Notes: generated by a model not told the origin, from the letters alone. A DNA stretch of 58,028 bases from Enterocloster asparagiformis (GCA_018380885.1 JAGZSY010000038.1:1-58028), one strand, 5' to 3'; positions 32,959-44,180 are shown, counted from the stretch's first letter. Program-made: numbers and translations.

Positions 32959-33735
32959 TCAATCACCTTTTCCAGTTTTTACAAAACCCGTTGGCACAGT
33001 GCCGGTGTATTTTTTAAATACAGCGCAGAAATGCTTGTAATCCGAAAACCCGGTCATGTCCGAGACCTCGTAGACCTTATATCTCCCGGTCTGCAGCAGC
33101 TCCCCCGCCTTGGTCACCCGGTAGCGGTTGAGCAAATCCAGGAACGTGCAGGAGGTCTCCTCCTTCAGCCGTTTGTTCAGATAGGTCACAGAGATGTCCA
33201 GCTTCTCCGCCACGCCCTCCAGCGTCAGCTTGCCCCCGTAATGCTCCATAATCTCCTGCACCGCCCGCGCCACATAGGGGCTTTCAAATTTGCCCGGCTG
33301 GAGAAAGGCCGCCATGGGATTGGCCTCCGCGTGGCGCAGGTAGTGCTCCTGCCGCCGCTTCTCCAGCTCCTCCCCGATGCGCTTCATGGTGGCGGCCAGC
33401 TCGTCCTCGTCCACAGGCTTGAGCAGGTACTCCGCCACTCCCAGACGGATGGATTTCCGGGCGTACTCAAACTCCGAATAGCTGGTGAGGATGATGGGAA
33501 TAAAATCGGCCAGCTGCTGCTCCTGCGCCCTGGCGATCATGTCGATCCCGGACAACTTTGGCATCTTGATGTCAGTCATGACCACGTCCGGCTTCAGCTG
33601 GGCGATCTTTTCCAGGCCCTCTCTCCCGTCCTTGCCCTCGCCCACCACCACGCTGTCCATGGCCATCCAGTCGATGGCGTACACCAGACCCTTGCGGATT
33701 AAATTTTCATCCTCCACAATCAGAACCTTGATCAT
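32959..33735 (-). CDS. AraC-type response regulator (YesN-like)
   Basis: A 258-residue protein with an N-terminal receiver domain (phospho-acceptor D55 in VVMTDIKMP, acidic pair ED at 8-9) and a C-terminal AraC double helix-turn-helix (about 155-255, with LEGVAEKLDISVTYLNKRLKEE and VSDMTGFSDYKHFCAVFKKYTG). It overlaps the sensor kinase gene by 29 bases. Such regulators commonly control adjacent transport genes, so tctCBA is a likely target. Confidence 0.9.
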   Translation of the reverse strand: MIKVLIVEDENLIRKGLVYAIDWMAMDSVVVGEGKDGREGLEKIAQLKPDVVMTDIKMPKLSGIDMIARAQEQQLADFIPIILTSYSEFEYARKSIRLGVAEYLLKPVDEDELAATMKRIGEELEKRRQEHYLRHAEANPMAAFLQPGKFESPYVARAVQEIMEHYGGKLTLEGVAEKLDISVTYLNKRLKEETSCTFLDLLNRYRVTKAGELLQTGRYKVYEVSDMTGFSDYKHFCAVFKKYTGTVPTGFVKTGKGD

Positions 33736-35458
33736 GCTTCTCCTCTCCTTTGTGACGGACCGGCAGCCTCATGGACACGCTGGTCCCGCTTCCCGGCCTG
33801 CTGTCAATGTCCAGGCCGAACTCCCCGCCGTACATCAGCTTGATCCGCCGGTCGATATTGTACAGGCCGAAATGTGCCTTTCCCGTCCTGTTCTCCTCCT
33901 TCATGAGGGCTCTCAGCTCCTCCAGCTTCTCCTCCGTCATACCGTCGCCGTCGTCCTGCACCCGGATCAGCAGGCAGTCCTCCGCCGTGACGCGGATTCG
34001 GATGGTCAGCAGCTCCGTCTCCCCAAACCCGTATTTGATGGCGTTTTCAATCACCGGCTGGAAGATCAGCTTGGGAACCACGCAGTCCAACGCCCGTTCG
34101 TCCACCTGGATATCCGTGAACAGACTGTCCTCAAAGCGGTATTTCTGGATGGTCAGGTAGCTCTCGATATAGGACAGGTCCTCCTCCAGCGTCACATCCG
34201 TCATCTGGCTGTTGATGCTGTAGCGCAGAATCGCGGACAGAGCCACGATCATGCGGGAGGCGATGTCCGGCTCCAGCTTCACCGTGAACTTGATGGTTTC
34301 CAGGGTGTTAAACAGGAAGTGGGGGTTAAACTGGCTCTCCAGCTGGCGTATCTCCGAGTAGACCGTCTCCCGCACCACCTGGTTGTTGCGCTCGATCTGC
34401 TCCTTGAGGCTTTCCAGCATCAGATTGTAGGAATCCCCGATCACGCTGAGCTCGTCCTCCGCACTGATATTCAGCGGAGTGTTGAGGTTGCCCTCCTTGA
34501 CCTTTTCAAAGGCGCGGATTATCTGGTCGATCACCGCCGTCTTGCTTCTGGCCACCCGGGAGGCCCCGAACACGCTGATATTGCCGATCAGCAGGATCAC
34601 CAGCAGGAAAATGCTGATGTCCACCGCAAACAACGTCATGGCGCTTTTCACCGGCGTGAAGGTGTAAACGCTGATCTCCCCGCCCAAAATATCCGCCCCG
34701 TGCTGATAGTACCACTCGTCGTCCAGCGACAAAAAGGCGCTGTTCCGGCGAATCTCCGGACGGACGGCCCCAAACTCCATGGTAAAGCTGTTGGTGTTGG
34801 AGGTGCAGACGTCGTGGTAGCGGTTGGTCACCACCACCTGGACCGGGCGGTTGCAGGTGGTGTCCACCAGGTACCGGGCGGGCACCATGAAAAACAGATA
34901 GTAGCGCTCTCCGGCGGCGGAGTCAAGCTGCGCCCCAATCACCAGCGCCTTCTGGTTCTCCCGCTTCGTGCTCTCGCTGGTAAACTCAAAAACAGGCTCC
35001 CCCGGCCTGCTCGTCATCCTGCGCACAATTCCCCAGTTGAGCCCGGCGTCCGGCGGCATGAAGCCAGGACGCTGGTCAGCGGTGGAAACGCACACGCCGA
35101 ACGCCTCGTCCAGAATATAGAAATCCGCCTGGCTGTGCATGGAGTCGATAAAACGGGTGGCCTCAGCCTGGAGCTGGCGCAGGCGGGAGGCGTTTCCCCG
35201 CAGCCCATCCATGGAATCCGGGTCCCACATGCGGATCAGCTCTTCCCCGTAGGAGTCCACCATGTGCTCCAGCTCGCCGCAGACCAGGCGGTTGTTCTCC
35301 TGGTTCACCTCCATGATGCTGGAGTGGGCGTAAAATATGAAAAAGGCAAAAAACGCCAGCACCACCACAGCCACCGGTATCACCGTGTAAAAGATCAACG
35401 CTCTTCGAATCTCATCGCGGAAATGTATGGGACCGCGTCCCTTTACCCCGACCTTCAA
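33707..35458 (-). CDS. Sensor histidine kinase (YesM-like)
   Basis: A 583-residue kinase with a first membrane helix (about 22-45), a large extracytoplasmic sensing region (46-295), a second helix (about 298-318), HAMP, the His_kinase domain with phospho-acceptor in SQFNPHFLFNTLE (about residue 386) and an HATPase domain (DDGDGMTEEKL, HFGLYNIDRRIKLMYGG, GSGTSVSMRLP). TTG 35456-35458 is the likely start, seven bases after GGGGAG. It begins only 21 bases downstream of a flippase gene, so it may be read from the same promoter. Confidence 0.9.
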   Translation of the reverse strand: MKVGVKGRGPIHFRDEIRRALIFYTVIPVAVVVLAFFAFFIFYAHSSIMEVNQENNRLVCGELEHMVDSYGEELIRMWDPDSMDGLRGNASRLRQLQAEATRFIDSMHSQADFYILDEAFGVCVSTADQRPGFMPPDAGLNWGIVRRMTSRPGEPVFEFTSESTKRENQKALVIGAQLDSAAGERYYLFFMVPARYLVDTTCNRPVQVVVTNRYHDVCTSNTNSFTMEFGAVRPEIRRNSAFLSLDDEWYYQHGADILGGEISVYTFTPVKSAMTLFAVDISIFLLVILLIGNISVFGASRVARSKTAVIDQIIRAFEKVKEGNLNTPLNISAEDELSVIGDSYNLMLESLKEQIERNNQVVRETVYSEIRQLESQFNPHFLFNTLETIKFTVKLEPDIASRMIVALSAILRYSINSQMTDVTLEEDLSYIESYLTIQKYRFEDSLFTDIQVDERALDCVVPKLIFQPVIENAIKYGFGETELLTIRIRVTAEDCLLIRVQDDGDGMTEEKLEELRALMKEENRTGKAHFGLYNIDRRIKLMYGGEFGLDIDSRPGSGTSVSMRLPVRHKGEEKHDQGSDCGG

Positions 35459-35479
35459 TCCAGCACTCCCCCCTGGCTT

Positions 35480-36931
35480 TTATCTCCGTTTCAGCCGCAC
35501 GCCCAGAATGTTGGAGAGGTAGGTAAAGCTCTCCAGCTTGAACAACCACGCCAGCCCCCCGTAGATCACCGCGCCGGCCAGAATCTGCAGGATCAGCTTC
35601 ATCCAAGGGCCGCCCGGCAGCACGAACTGCAGCCCGTATACCGCGGCGCACATCACAAGGGACAGGACCATGGAGGGCATGATGTCCATCCACTGGCTGC
35701 CGATGCTGTAGCCCAGAAGCTTCTTGTTGGGCCAGGCGTTGATAAAGGTGCTGAGGAAATCCAGCGCCGCCTTGATGGACACCAGGACGATGGGGCTGTA
35801 GCGGATTCCCACCACCAGTCCTATTATTCCCACAGCCTTCTTGATCACCTCCAGCTTCAGGAACACGTCGCTGCGCCCCACCGCATTGATGGCCTGGAGG
35901 TTGGTGATGTGGATGGGCCAGAAGGAGTAGGCCACGCACATGATCCGCAGGTAGGGCACGCAGATCAGCCATTTTTCGCCCAGCAGCGCTTCCACCATAG
36001 TGTCCGCCACTGCGAACAGGCCGAACAGCATGGGCAGCACCAGAAAGGAGCTGGTGCGGATGGCCCGGCGCACCATGCTGCGCACCTGTTTAGCCTCACC
36101 CTGGCGCGAGGAGAAGGCGGGCAGGAGCACAGCCTGGATGGCAGCCCCCAGGTTATTGACGATCAGTTTGGGAAACTGGTCCCCGCGGTTATAGATTCCC
36201 AGCAGCTCTTCATTGTAAATTTTTCCCATAATAAGGCCGTACAGGTTATTGAACAGCGTGTCGATCAAGGAAGCCGCCAACAGCTTCCAGCCAAAGGACA
36301 GGATTCTCACAACCCGGACCAGCGAGCACACGAGCCCCGGTCTCCAGGTCACGGTCCAGAATAAGCAGGCCATCAAAACCACATAGTAGGAGAGCTGCTG
36401 CCCCACTATGGCCCAGATGCCGAACCCCGCGTAGGCCATCCAGATGCTGGCCGCGCCGGACACCACAACCGCGCAGATCGTGGCCTTGAACAGTCCCTTG
36501 AATTCCAACTTCCTGGAAACGTAGGCGGTCTGCACCGAGATCACGGAACCGGGAAACAAAACCAGCGCCAGCACTCTCACGATGGGGGCCAGCACATCGT
36601 TCCGGTAGAAACGCGCGATGCCCGGAGCCGCGAAAAACAGCGCCCCGTACATCACCGCCGCAAGGCACAGCCCGAAATAAAATACCGACGAAAAATCCGT
36701 CTCGTCCGAATTTTTTTTCTGAATCAGCGCCGTTGAAAAGCCGCTCTGGACCGTGACGTTGGCGAGGGTGATAAAGATCATCACAATCCCCACCAGGCCG
36801 TACTCCGCGGGCGTCAGAAGCCGGGCCAGCAAAATTGATATCACAAATTGCAGGCCCTGCGCCCCAAAATTTTCCGATATTTTCCAAAAAAGACCTTTGA
36901 TTACCTGGCCTTTGATCTCTGTTTCAGCCAA
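35480..36931 (-). CDS. WzxC-type polysaccharide flippase
   Basis: A membrane protein of about 483 residues with twelve to fourteen helices and the signature IKGLFWKISENFGAQGLQFVI, LARLLTPAEYGLVGIVMIF and GYGIWAIVGQ-like (GFGIWAIVGQQLSYY) of Polysacc_synt/WzxC flippases. TTG 36929-36931, nine bases after GGAAGGA, is preferred; the longer frame begins within 15 bases of the predicted transcription start. It stands under promoter copy 2 and is followed by the YesMN pair instead of glycan genes. Confidence 0.85.
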   Translation of the reverse strand: MAETEIKGQVIKGLFWKISENFGAQGLQFVISILLARLLTPAEYGLVGIVMIFITLANVTVQSGFSTALIQKKNSDETDFSSVFYFGLCLAAVMYGALFFAAPGIARFYRNDVLAPIVRVLALVLFPGSVISVQTAYVSRKLEFKGLFKATICAVVVSGAASIWMAYAGFGIWAIVGQQLSYYVVLMACLFWTVTWRPGLVCSLVRVVRILSFGWKLLAASLIDTLFNNLYGLIMGKIYNEELLGIYNRGDQFPKLIVNNLGAAIQAVLLPAFSSRQGEAKQVRSMVRRAIRTSSFLVLPMLFGLFAVADTMVEALLGEKWLICVPYLRIMCVAYSFWPIHITNLQAINAVGRSDVFLKLEVIKKAVGIIGLVVGIRYSPIVLVSIKAALDFLSTFINAWPNKKLLGYSIGSQWMDIMPSMVLSLVMCAAVYGLQFVLPGGPWMKLILQILAGAVIYGGLAWLFKLESFTYLSNILGVRLKRR

Positions 36932-37003
36932 TCTTTTATTTCCTTCCGTCAAAGAATCATTTCCTGCCGGCTTCCGCCCCTGCAAGTCCAATTCGCTCCC
37001 ATC

Positions 37004-37032
37004 ATTGTACTATGCGCGCCTGAAAATGTAAA
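37004..37032 (-). promoter_or_regulatory. Conserved glycan promoter, copy 2
   Basis: Minus strand: -35 TTTACA (37027-37032), 17-bp spacer, -10 TACAAT (37004-37009); spacer conserved with copies 1 and 3. Confidence 0.8.
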
Positions 37033-37138
37033 TCCCCTGTTCCGCACCCGGCGCAGGGGCGCGCTGTTTCAGCGCAATTCTCGGCGCAATTTTCCGGCGC
37101 AAGCTCACGCCACAATTTCCCGGCGTCCAAAACAACTA

Positions 37139-37168
37139 CGGCCCCGGCTAGTATAAACGCCGGGGCCG
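37139..37168 (-). terminator. Terminator of the yjiHG-amidohydrolase operon
   Basis: CGGCCCCGGC (37139-37148) pairs perfectly with GCCGGGGCCG (37159-37168); TAGTTGTTTT follows on the minus strand. Confidence 0.75.
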
Positions 37169-37193
37169 CATGGTCCGTCTGTCTGATAAAGTT

Positions 37194-38318
37194 TTATTCT
37201 CCCAGGCGCTTCTCCACCAGCCTGCACCAGATGGGCACGCCGTACTCCAGCGCCTTGGTGTCGATCACCACGTTGGGATTGTGGAAGCCCGGAACCGCGT
37301 CCGCTCCCAGCCCCAGATAGGTGGCTTTGCAGTGAAGCTTCTGGGCGTAGTAGTGAAAATCCTCGCCGCCGGAATTTTTAAAGATTCCGATGGAGCCGTC
37401 CTCGCCCAGCACGTCCTTTATGGTCTCCTCGGCCAGATCGATCATACCCTGGTCGAACTCAGCCGCCGGAACGCCGTCCTTGGAGCGCAGGATGGCTTCC
37501 GCTCCAACCGCGGCCGCCGCGCCGTTCACAGCGGCGATGGCCCTCTCCTTGATGCGCTCGATCTCCTCGTTGCTCTCCGAGCGGATATCCATGGCCATAA
37601 ACGCCTCGTCGGGGATATTGTTGTAGGTTTCCCCGGGCACCGTGATGTTGGTGACCTTGATGGAGCTGGGGATCGCCGGGTTTACGCGGATCGCGTTAAT
37701 CGCCTGCACCGCCAGGGAAGCGGCGTCCACCACATTCACGCCCAGATGGGGCTTGGAACCGTGGCAGGTGACTCCCTTGATGGTAAATTCCATGATGCAG
37801 CTGGCGCAGTGGTACATGGCCGGGATGGCCTTGCCCAGGCGGCAGTCCTGCTTGGGACGCAGGTGCATGCCCACGATCTCCTCCACGTCGTCCAGCAGGC
37901 CGGAGTCGATCATGCGCAGCGCGCCGTAGAGGCGCTCCTCGCCGGGCTGGAAAATGATCTTTAACTTGCCCTTCTTCACCAGATCACGGTCATGAATCTC
38001 CCGGGCCGCGGCCAGAAGCATGGAGGTGTGACCGTCGTGGCCGCAGGCGTGGATCATGGTTTTCTTGCCGTCGATGATAAACTCCAGGGCGTCCATATCC
38101 GCCCGCAGGCCCAGCACCGGCCCTTCCTTGCCGGAATCGATGGTGACGATGATTCCGGTCCCGGCCACTCCGGTCTTGATATCCTCAAAACCGATCTTTT
38201 TAAGCTCCTCCAGCACAAAGGCCGAGGTCTTGAACTCCTCAAAGCCCTTCTCCGGGATGGTGTGCAGATAGTCGTACACCTGGTGCACATATGTAACGTA
38301 ATCGGTTCTCTCTCCCAT
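37194..38318 (-). CDS. M20-family amidohydrolase (N-acyl amino acid/peptide type)
   Basis: A 374-residue M20D-type metallo-amidohydrolase. Metal ligands are seen in HACGHDGHTSML (about 91-102), PGEERLYGALR (about 130) and the C-terminal GGEDFHYYAQ. A dimerisation domain lies at about 178-290. Family members cleave N-acyl amino acids or small aminoacyl conjugates in the cytoplasm. It is the third gene after yjiH and yjiG, whose products resemble a membrane transporter pair, so uptake and hydrolysis of an acylated amino acid or peptide is inferred. Confidence 0.9.
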   Translation of the reverse strand: MGERTDYVTYVHQVYDYLHTIPEKGFEEFKTSAFVLEELKKIGFEDIKTGVAGTGIIVTIDSGKEGPVLGLRADMDALEFIIDGKKTMIHACGHDGHTSMLLAAAREIHDRDLVKKGKLKIIFQPGEERLYGALRMIDSGLLDDVEEIVGMHLRPKQDCRLGKAIPAMYHCASCIMEFTIKGVTCHGSKPHLGVNVVDAASLAVQAINAIRVNPAIPSSIKVTNITVPGETYNNIPDEAFMAMDIRSESNEEIERIKERAIAAVNGAAAAVGAEAILRSKDGVPAAEFDQGMIDLAEETIKDVLGEDGSIGIFKNSGGEDFHYYAQKLHCKATYLGLGADAVPGFHNPNVVIDTKALEYGVPIWCRLVEKRLGE

Positions 38319-38343
38319 TTTCGCTCTCCTTTTCGCGGTTAAA

Positions 38344-38817
38344 TTATACGATGAAATAGTTCATGATCAGCATTGCGACGCAGCCGTTCAACGTGGCGGT
38401 CACAAACATGTGGGGATAATATTTGGTCTTTAAATCAGCGGTTCCCAGAAGCCGTCCCATAAACTGGATCTGCGCTCCGGAGAGCAGCAGCGCGGGCAGC
38501 AGAATCGCCACCTGGGGCTCGGTCAGCTGGCCGGCGGTGAACAGTCCCGCGATCACGCCTGCAGCGCCGCCCATGGAAAGAAAGATCGCCATCACCGCGG
38601 TGGCCGCCACGCCGGGCAGGCCGAAGATCCGCATAACCGGCGCGAACACTACGCCGATCACGTCCGCAAGCCCTGTCAAATTCAAAATAATCGTCAGTGT
38701 AAATCCAAACAGCGTATTGGGAAGCATGGAGTTAAACGCAATTTTAAGTCCGTTGCGCGCTCCGTCCACAAATGCGTCGATCACATTCCCCCGCTTAGCC
38801 TTCACCTGCTCTGCCAT
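38344..38817 (-). CDS. yjiG: YjiG/SpmB-like membrane protein
   Basis: A 157-residue protein with about four membrane helices of the nucleoside-recognition/Gate domain type (FVDGARNGLKIAFNSMLPNTL, then GVAATAVMAIFLSMGGAAGV). YjiG works with YjiH; in E. coli the pair is encoded with isoaspartyl dipeptidase. ATG 38815-38817 lies two bases from the yjiH stop, ten bases after AAGGAGG. Confidence 0.85.
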   Translation of the reverse strand: MAEQVKAKRGNVIDAFVDGARNGLKIAFNSMLPNTLFGFTLTIILNLTGLADVIGVVFAPVMRIFGLPGVAATAVMAIFLSMGGAAGVIAGLFTAGQLTEPQVAILLPALLLSGAQIQFMGRLLGTADLKTKYYPHMFVTATLNGCVAMLIMNYFIV

Positions 38818-38818
38818 C

Positions 38819-39487
38819 TTACTCGTCCTCCTTGTCAAACTTATTCAGATAGAACCTCAGGGCGTTCGCGCCCACAAATTTCATGATCAAAATCAACGCC
38901 AGCGGCTTAAAGATGGGCACATCCCCAATAAATGGAAACAGCGCCGCGCCGGAAGCGAAAAAGTTGGTGATCGCCGAAGCGCCCGAGAACTGGAAGGCGC
39001 AGAATACCGCCTTCTGCTTTTCGCTTATGTAACCGTCGTCGCACAGGCCCTTGGTCATGGAAGCGGCCGCGTCCGTAGACTGGAGGCTTGCGATCAGCGT
39101 CAGGCCGCAGCTTCCCGGAAGGCCCATGAGCGGTCTCATCAGGGGGCTTAACAGCTTCTGGGCCGCTTTCATGCCATCCAGATGATCGATCACCTTAACC
39201 GCGCCCAAGGCCAGCATCACGCCGGGAACCAGGCTCAAACCGTACAGCCAGCCGTCCCTGGGGCCTGTGCCGGCGGTGCCGCGGAAATTTCCCGCCAGGG
39301 TTCCCGCGCCCTCGCTCAGGGTTCCCAGCTTGCCGAAGCTGCCCAGCACATTATTAAAATCCAGCGCCTTGAGGGGTCCGGGCGCGTCCTTCATCAGCCC
39401 TGAGAAAAACAGGATTCCCAAAAACAGCACCAGATACCCATACCATTTTACCTTTACCTCTTCTTGTTTCAGATTTTGACTTTCCAT
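38819..39487 (-). CDS. yjiH: YjiH/SpmA-like membrane protein
   Basis: A 222-residue protein with about five membrane helices and the Gate-domain stretch GLTLIASLQSTDAAASMTKGL. It is the first gene of the sigma-54-controlled operon yjiH-yjiG-amidohydrolase. Together with YjiG it probably forms a transporter for the amidohydrolase substrate or product; no transport data exist that I can cite. Confidence 0.85.
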   Translation of the reverse strand: MESQNLKQEEVKVKWYGYLVLFLGILFFSGLMKDAPGPLKALDFNNVLGSFGKLGTLSEGAGTLAGNFRGTAGTGPRDGWLYGLSLVPGVMLALGAVKVIDHLDGMKAAQKLLSPLMRPLMGLPGSCGLTLIASLQSTDAAASMTKGLCDDGYISEKQKAVFCAFQFSGASAITNFFASGAALFPFIGDVPIFKPLALILIMKFVGANALRFYLNKFDKEDE

Positions 39488-39550
39488 ACTCCTCTTTGTA
39501 TGACGGCTACATCATACGCTCCTTTCTTCATTGGTGGTTCACTTTATATC

Positions 39551-39569
39551 AAGCAATTTTCATGCCAAC
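39551..39569 (-). promoter_or_regulatory. Sigma-54 promoter of the yjiHG-amidohydrolase operon
   Basis: Minus strand TTGGCATGAAAATTGCTT: the GG of the -24 box and the GC of the -12 box are ten bases apart, matching the consensus TGGCAC-N5-TTGCW at nearly all positions. It lies 64 bases before yjiH and is read away from the sigma-54 activator gene. Confidence 0.85.
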
Positions 39570-39640
39570 TTTTGTTTCGCCCTAATTTTCGCGGTATTTC
39601 CGCACTTTTCTCGCATTTTTTTCTACTTGGTTCCAGAAAA

Positions 39641-39680
39641 AAATGGGTTTTTACAGGATTCATCCTATAAAAGCCCATTT
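39641..39680. promoter_or_regulatory. 40-bp palindrome, probable activator binding site
   Basis: AAATGGGTTTTTACAGGAT (39641-39659) and ATCCTATAAAAGCCCATTT (39662-39680) are inverted copies with two mismatches around TC. The centre is about 106 bases upstream of the -12 box, a normal distance for a sigma-54 upstream activating sequence. A further half-site CATCCTAT follows at 39682-39689. Confidence 0.75.
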
Positions 39681-39694
39681 TCATCCTATTGTTC

Positions 39695-39723
39695 TTGCAT
39701 TCTCCCCCAAAACTCATTATAAT
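39695..39723 (+). promoter_or_regulatory. Promoter of the sigma-54 activator gene
   Basis: -35 TTGCAT (39695-39700), 17-bp spacer, -10 TATAAT (39718-39723). The palindrome lies just upstream, so the activator may also control itself. Confidence 0.7.
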
Positions 39724-39763
39724 AGTGAAACGTAATCATCCAATTCATCCGGGAGGGACACCA

Positions 39764-41803
<2,040 letters not shown>

Positions 41804-41821
41804 GGCAGCCTGGGCGCCGCC

Positions 41822-42880
41822 TCAATCCCCGATCATCAGCATCTGCCCCAGGGTCCGCAGCCACGTGTTTTTCGTAAACCCGTATTTCAGGATCGTGCGG
41901 ATCCGCCGGACTCTCCCCATGCGGGGAATCTCTATGAACGCGGTCAAAATCTCCTTCTGCTCCCCGCTTAAGCGGTCCGGAAACAGCTCCAGCAGGCACC
42001 GGGCCTGGCCGAACATTTTCCGGTAGTTCTCCCTGGCCCCGCTGCCGTCCTCCAGGCGTTCCCGCATCCCCTGCAGATTATCGCCCTTCTCCGCGCCCAG
42101 GGTGTTGGCCCCGTGCTGGCGGTAGAGGTAAAGGGGTTCCCTCACACAGCCGACGGCCCCGAAGCAGGAGGCCAGAAGGGCCAGCCAGGCGTCGTGCATC
42201 AGGCATACCCGCGGAAGCTCCCTGAGCAGCTTAAGCATGGGCCGGTTGATCATCACCGCCCCGCCGGTCACGTTGTTCTGCACCAAAAGCTGCGGCAGCG
42301 CGGTGCGCTCCGGGGAAATCTTCTGGTATTTAAAAAAGCTGTGGGCAACCACCCGCAGGCTCTCGTCCACCACCACGAGGTCCGAGTGCACCAGCACCGG
42401 AGTCCCCGGCTTCAGGCCTGCTTCCAGCTCCTGCATGCGCGCCAGAAGCGTTTCCGCTTTCTGCGGCATCCAGACGTCGTCCTGGTCGCTGAGCATGAAA
42501 TAGCCCGCCCGGGCGGCGGCCACGGGCAGGCCCTTCCTCACGGCGTCCCCGAACCCGCCCGCACCGCTTTCGGAGCCCTCGCTGCCCCGGGAGATTTCCC
42601 CAAACCCGCCGTTCTCCGCCTCCTGGTCCATTTGCGCCAGCTCCGAGAGCAGTCCCAGAAAATGGGCCGCGGCCCCTCCGGAGGGCCTGCGCCGGTGAAT
42701 CACCGTCACCTTTCCCGGATACTGGCGCCCATAGCGGTCCAGAATCTCCGGCGTACGATCCGAGGAGCAGTCGTCGGACACTACAATATGGATTCCACTC
42801 TGGCTCTGAGCCAGGATGGAATCCATCTGTTCTTCAATATAAGCTTCTCCATTGTACGCGGCTACCAACACCGTGATCAT
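41822..42880 (-). CDS. GT2 glycosyltransferase (RfbF/rhamnosyl type) with insert
   Basis: A 352-residue enzyme with VLVAAYNGEAYIEEQMDSIL, VVSDDCSSDRT and the metal-binding MLSDQDDVWMP. Between about residues 88 and 120 there is a Gly/Glu/Ser-rich insertion not normally present between the two halves of the catalytic domain. It is encoded 26 bases downstream of glf, so a galactofuranosyl- or rhamnosyltransferase role is likely. Confidence 0.85.
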   Translation of the reverse strand: MITVLVAAYNGEAYIEEQMDSILAQSQSGIHIVVSDDCSSDRTPEILDRYGRQYPGKVTVIHRRRPSGGAAAHFLGLLSELAQMDQEAENGGFGEISRGSEGSESGAGGFGDAVRKGLPVAAARAGYFMLSDQDDVWMPQKAETLLARMQELEAGLKPGTPVLVHSDLVVVDESLRVVAHSFFKYQKISPERTALPQLLVQNNVTGGAVMINRPMLKLLRELPRVCLMHDAWLALLASCFGAVGCVREPLYLYRQHGANTLGAEKGDNLQGMRERLEDGSGARENYRKMFGQARCLLELFPDRLSGEQKEILTAFIEIPRMGRVRRIRTILKYGFTKNTWLRTLGQMLMIGD

Positions 42881-42906
42881 GTCTGTCTCCCCTGCGCTTT
42901 CCCGCT

Positions 42907-44007
42907 TCAGCCGAACACGGCCTCCGCCCGCTTCATGGCGGACTCGATTACCTTGTCCATATCATAATACTTATATTCTCCCAGTCTGCCGCCGAAAATC
43001 ACATGCTCCTCTTTTTCCGCCAAGTCGGCGTACTTTTGGTACAAGGCCTGGTTCTTCTCGTCGTTGACCGGATAGTAGGGCTCCATGCCCTCCTGCCAGT
43101 TCACCGAGTACTCCCGGGTGATCACGGTCTTGGGCTGGGTTCCGAACTCGAAATGCTTGTGCTCGATCATCCGGGTGTAGGGCGTCTCCCGGTCCGTGTA
43201 GTTCACCACCGCCACGCCCTGGTGGTTCTCCTCGTCCAGCACCTCGGACTCAAAGCGCAGGGAGCGGTATTCCAGCTTGCCGAAGCAGTAGCCAAAGTAG
43301 GCATCGATGGTGCCGGTATAGACCACCGTGCCGCCCAGGCTGTCGTACTTTTCCCTGTTCTCCAGGTAATCCACCCCTGTCTCGATATCGCAGCCCGCAA
43401 ACAGCTTGTCGATGATCACATTATAGCCGCCGATGGGGATTCCCTGGTACAGGTCGTTGAAATAGTTGTTGTCGTAGGTGTAACGCACCGGCAGGCGCTT
43501 GATAATAAACGCGGGCAGTTCCCGGCAATCCCGTCCCCACTGCTTTTCCGTGTAGCCCTTCACCAGCTTCTCGTAGATATCCCGGCCCACCAGGCTGATA
43601 GCCTGCTCCTCCAGGTTCCGCGGCTCCCCGGTCACCCCGGACCGCTGCTCGTCGATCTTGGCCCTGGCCTCCGCGGGAGTGCACACGCCCCACATCTTGC
43701 TGAAGGTGTTCATATTAAAGGGCATGTTGTACATTTCCCCCTTGTAATTGGCCACCGGGCTGTTGGTGTAGCGGTTGAACTCAGCCAGAGCGTTCACAAA
43801 CTCCCACACCTTCTTGTTGCTGGTGTGGAAAATGTGGGCCCCGTACTTGTGCACGTGGATTCCCTCCACGTCCTCGCAGTAAATGTTGCCGCCGATGTGA
43901 TCCCGGCGCTCCAGCACCAGGCAGGTCTTTCCGTTCTGCTTCGCGTACCAGGCAAACACGCCCGCGTACAGCCCGCTTCCCACCAATACGTAATCATATT
44001 TTTTCAT
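42907..44007 (-). CDS. glf: UDP-galactopyranose mutase
   Basis: A 366-residue flavoenzyme that converts UDP-galactopyranose to UDP-galactofuranose. The FAD-binding VLVGSGLYAGVFA, ERRDHIGGNIYCED, YGAHIFHTSNKKVW and the C-terminal FGGRLGEYKYYDMD are all present. ATG 44005-44007 follows AAAGGAG at eight bases. It implies galactofuranose in the cell-surface glycan. Promoter copy 3 gives it a leader of about 165 bases. Confidence 0.95.
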   Translation of the reverse strand: MKKYDYVLVGSGLYAGVFAWYAKQNGKTCLVLERRDHIGGNIYCEDVEGIHVHKYGAHIFHTSNKKVWEFVNALAEFNRYTNSPVANYKGEMYNMPFNMNTFSKMWGVCTPAEARAKIDEQRSGVTGEPRNLEEQAISLVGRDIYEKLVKGYTEKQWGRDCRELPAFIIKRLPVRYTYDNNYFNDLYQGIPIGGYNVIIDKLFAGCDIETGVDYLENREKYDSLGGTVVYTGTIDAYFGYCFGKLEYRSLRFESEVLDEENHQGVAVVNYTDRETPYTRMIEHKHFEFGTQPKTVITREYSVNWQEGMEPYYPVNDEKNQALYQKYADLAEKEEHVIFGGRLGEYKYYDMDKVIESAMKRAEAVFG

Positions 44008-44038
44008 CTTGCATTCTCCTTTACTCAGCAACGAACCC

Positions 44039-44100
44039 AAAGCGGCTCATCACTTCCGGCAGCCGCCCAAAAGCGGCCCATTTCCTCCGGCAGCCTTCCA
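44039..44100. repeat. Two-copy 31-bp direct repeat in the glf leader
   Basis: AAAGCGGCTCATCACTTCCG and AAAGCGGCCCATTTCCTCCG, each continued by GCAGCC, start 31 bases apart. They lie between promoter copy 3 and glf. Function unknown. Confidence 0.6.
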
Positions 44101-44180
44101 AACACGGTGCCGGCTGCCCGCTGCAGCCGACAAAACCGGCGCGCACAGCACACCTGTGAAATGCGCATTTCGCTTTCACC

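Noticed and set aside
33485..36364. 959-codon rightward frame opposite the kinase and flippase genes
   Set aside because: It is antisense to three well-supported genes and has no recognisable domain or proper start site.
36932..36991. Upstream TTG start for the second flippase
   Set aside because: It would lie within a few bases of the predicted transcription start and has no Shine-Dalgarno sequence.
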